DNA of 7,559 bases from Acidimicrobiales bacterium. GTDB lineage: Bacteria; Actinomycetota; Acidimicrobiia; Acidimicrobiales; Poriferisodaliceae. Positions 6,432-7,559 of the stretch are shown here, piece by piece. The stretch covers positions 1-7,559 of the forward strand of contig JAHDHM010000165.1 of the NCBI GenBank assembly GCA_020631315.1. Direction: 5' to 3'. The translations under genes and the position numbers were made by a program. Below the pieces are notes generated by a model, which saw only the letters and a program-made list of their open reading frames with translations, searched no databases and was not told where the DNA came from. Each line of letters opens with the position of its first letter. Within the stretch, counting starts at the first letter, position 1.

Positions 6432-6451
6432 CGCTCCGACGTGCCGGAGCG
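6432..6451 (+). terminator. Hairpin after the DUF192 gene, possible terminator
   Basis: CGCTCCG (6432-6438), a 6-base loop and CGGAGCG (6445-6451) form a perfect 7-bp stem three bases after the TAG. A weak T-rich stretch (TCTTT, 6458-6462) follows. It overlaps the first copy of a 20-base repeat. It would end the PBP-DUF192 transcript before the rpsF promoter. Confidence 0.45.
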
Positions 6452-6517
6452 GCAGTGTCTTTGGGCGTTCGCCGAAGGCGAAGGCCGAGAGCGACGGCGT
6501 GCCGGAGCGGCAGTGTC
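6440..6517 (+). repeat. Pair of identical 20-base direct repeats in the gap before rpsF
   Basis: CGTGCCGGAGCGGCAGTGTC occurs at 6440-6459 and again at 6498-6517, a start-to-start distance of 58. Each copy contains the small palindrome TGCCG-gag-CGGCA. The bases between hold another hairpin, TTCGCC-gaa-GGCGAA (6468-6482). The arrangement resembles a small REP-like or otherwise duplicated non-coding element; no flanking target duplication or coding capacity was seen. Confidence 0.8.
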
Positions 6518-6549
6518 CCACCCTCGCGACATGCTCGACTCGGCAGGCG

Positions 6550-6578
6550 TTGGCCCGGCCGGTCTCGTGCTCTACGAT
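6550..6578 (+). promoter_or_regulatory. Promoter of the rpsF-ssb-rpsR operon
   Basis: TTGGCC (6550-6555) and TACGAT (6573-6578) are separated by 17 bases and each match four of six positions of the sigma-70/SigA consensus. Transcription would begin at about 6582-6586, giving a leader of about 75 bases before the rpsF GTG. This is the best-formed promoter in the window. Confidence 0.6.
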
Positions 6579-6614
6579 GGCAGGTCGACAAATCAACCCT
6601 GCTCCGCTCAGACG

Positions 6615-6644
6615 GGGCCCCGGTCGGACCGGGTCCGAAGGAGG
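6615..6644 (+). promoter_or_regulatory. rpsF leader hairpin next to the ribosome-binding site
   Basis: In the predicted leader, GGGCCC (6615-6620) pairs with GGGTCC (6631-6636, one G-U), and after a bulged C at 6621, GGT (6622-6624) pairs with ACC (6628-6630) around a 3-base loop CGG. The 9-bp stem ends one base before the strong Shine-Dalgarno AAGGAGG (6638-6644). In many bacteria the S6:S18 complex binds a structured motif in the rpsF leader and represses its own operon. The place and the bulged stem fit such a site, but I have not matched the published consensus. Confidence 0.5.
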
Positions 6645-6656
6645 TGCACTGTTCAC

Positions 6657-6980
6657 GTGCGCGCGTATGAACTGATGGTCATCCACGACGGCGATCTCGA
6701 CGACGTCAAGGTGCAGGAGGAGATCAAGGATCTCCGGACCCGCATCGAAGAGGTGGGCTCGCTCAAGAAGTTCGACTTCTGGGGCCGCCGCAAGTTCGCC
6801 TACGAGATCAACCACAAGACCGAGGGCTACTACTCGGTCTACGAGATCCTCGCCGAAGGCGGAGCACTCGATGAGACCGAGCGTCTCATGCGTCTCGCGG
6901 ACAACGTCGTCCGCCACAAGCTGCTTCGCCTTCCCGATGCCGAGGCCGAGCGCCGCGGCATGTTCGCCGAAGGCGAGTGA
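6657..6980 (+). CDS. rpsF: 30S ribosomal protein S6
   Basis: S6 binds the central domain of 16S rRNA together with S18 in the small subunit platform. The 107-aa product begins with the family signature MRAYELMVIHDGDLDD and contains WGRRKFAYEINHKTEGYY (about 42-59) and VVRHKLLRLPD, covering the full ferredoxin-like fold. The GTG at 6657 was chosen because it gives the canonical MRxYE start; the Shine-Dalgarno AAGGAGG ends 12 bases upstream, slightly farther than usual. The ATG at 6675 is an internal Met and the longer open frame from 6441 runs through the promoter and leader. It heads the rpsF-ssb-rpsR operon and is followed by ssb after 18 bases. There is no poly-Glu tail like that of E. coli, only AEGE. 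Confidence 0.97.
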   Translation: MRAYELMVIHDGDLDDVKVQEEIKDLRTRIEEVGSLKKFDFWGRRKFAYEINHKTEGYYSVYEILAEGGALDETERLMRLADNVVRHKLLRLPDAEAERRGMFAEGE

Positions 6981-6998
6981 TCCTCATGGAGGAACGAC

Positions 6999-7478
6999 AT
7001 GGCGAGTGACAACAGCGTCACCATCGTCGGCAATCTCACCCGCGATCCCGAGCTGCGGTTCACGCAGTCGGGTCAGGCTCGGGCGACGCTCGGCGTCGCC
7101 GTCAACCGCCGTTGGCAGAACCGCCAGTCCGGCGAGTGGGAAGAGCAGGTCAGCTACTTCAACGTGGTCTGCTGGCGTGAGATGGCCGAGAACGTCAGCG
7201 AGTCGTTGACCCGAGGTACCCGCATCATGGTGTCGGGTCGCTTGGAACAGCGCTCGTGGGACACCCAGGAAGGCGACAAGCGATCCGTGGTCGAGATCGT
7301 CGCCGACGAGATCGGTCCCAGCCTCCGCTGGGCCGCGGCGGACGTCCGCCGAAACGAACGCAATGACGGCGGCGGCGGAGGTGGCTACCAGCAAGGTGGC
7401 GGCCGTCCCGCACCGCAACGACCCGCACCCGCAGCACAGCCTGCAGCCGAGTACTACCCCGAAGAGGAGCCGTTCTGA
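6999..7478 (+). CDS. ssb: Single-stranded DNA-binding protein
   Basis: SSB coats single-stranded DNA during replication, repair and recombination and recruits partner proteins through its C-terminal tip. The 159-aa product has an N-terminal OB fold (1 to about 112) with VTIVGNLTRDPELRF (7-21), VSYFNVVCWREMAENV (51-66), RIMVSGRLEQRSW (75-87) and Trp39, Trp47 and Trp59; then a Gly/Gln/Pro/Ala-rich disordered linker (about 122-150); then the acidic tip PEEEPF, the equivalent of DDDIPF. GGAGG at 6988-6992 lies six bases before the ATG. The stop TGA shares its last base with the rpsR ATG (TGATG). This is the main replicative SSB in the conserved ribosomal-protein operon. Confidence 0.97.
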   Translation: MASDNSVTIVGNLTRDPELRFTQSGQARATLGVAVNRRWQNRQSGEWEEQVSYFNVVCWREMAENVSESLTRGTRIMVSGRLEQRSWDTQEGDKRSVVEIVADEIGPSLRWAAADVRRNERNDGGGGGGYQQGGGRPAPQRPAPAAQPAAEYYPEEEPF

Positions 7479-7559
7479 TGCCGGCCAAGAAGAAGGCCCG
7501 CAAGGGCAAGGACCCGAAGAAGGCGAAGCCTCGCAAGAAGAAGGTCTCTCCGCTCGTCA
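7478..7559 (+). CDS. rpsR: 30S ribosomal protein S18, N-terminal part (cut by window edge)
   Basis: The ATG at 7478 overlaps the ssb stop by one base (TGATG), so translation is probably coupled. The 27 codons seen give a very Lys/Arg-rich tail beginning MPAKKKARKGKDPKKAK and ending KKKVSPLV. Position after ssb and the basic KKKV stretch identify S18, the binding partner of S6. Where zinc-binding forms have C-x-x-C (for example KCVFC), this one reads VSPLV, so it looks like a zinc-free (C-minus) type. The rRNA-binding body and any rplI gene lie outside the window. Confidence 0.85.
   Translation, partial: MPAKKKARKGKDPKKAKPRKKKVSPLV

Noticed and set aside
5415..6917. Long minus-strand open frame of 500 codons opposite the PBP end and rpsF leader
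   Set aside because: It is antisense to proven domains, its composition is a mirror of the Thr-rich coding sequence, and it matches no family; long antisense frames are expected at this GC content.

Overview
The window looks like an ordinary chromosomal stretch from a high-GC actinobacterium, most likely of the Acidimicrobiia (Ilumatobacter-like) type. That placement is inferred from CarD, a DUF5318 zinc-ribbon gene beside a class A PBP, the rpsF-ssb-rpsR operon, strong G/C bias at third codon positions, and Thr/Pro/Glu-rich tails on exported proteins. No phage, IS, CRISPR, tRNA or rRNA was seen.

Left part, minus strand (about 1-1618): reading right to left, carD (161 aa after correcting the start), a GNAT acetyltransferase with a degenerate N-terminal half, and the start of an unrecognised secreted protein that overlaps the GNAT stop by GTGA and runs off the window. 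Middle, plus strand (1771-6428): pcnA/cca-type tRNA nucleotidyltransferase, a 130-aa DUF5318 zinc-ribbon protein, a bifunctional class A penicillin-binding protein (734 aa), and a DUF192 lipoprotein whose reading frame is broken by one base. Right part, plus strand (6429-7559): a 228-base regulatory gap holding a 20-base direct repeat, a recognisable promoter and a strong leader hairpin, then rpsF, ssb and the first 27 codons of rpsR.

The genes serve RNA maturation (pcnA), global transcription (carD), cell-wall synthesis (PBP) and translation/replication (rpsF-ssb-rpsR). From memory, in Mycobacterium tuberculosis the pcnA block (Rv3907c-Rv3910) and the DUF5318-ponA1-rpsF-ssb-rpsR block (Rv0049-Rv0055) lie on opposite sides of oriC; here they are adjacent.

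The most interesting signals are regulatory or structural rather than a new system: three genes whose start codons sit 6-7 bases after a TACgCT/TACCCT -10-like hexamer with no Shine-Dalgarno (probable leaderless mRNAs); a bulged 9-bp hairpin ending one base before the rpsF ribosome-binding site; the frameshift in the DUF192 lipoprotein; a tRNA nucleotidyltransferase that has lost the HD metal motif; and short direct repeats around the DUF5318 stop codon and upstream of rpsF. I found no convincing novel multi-gene system.
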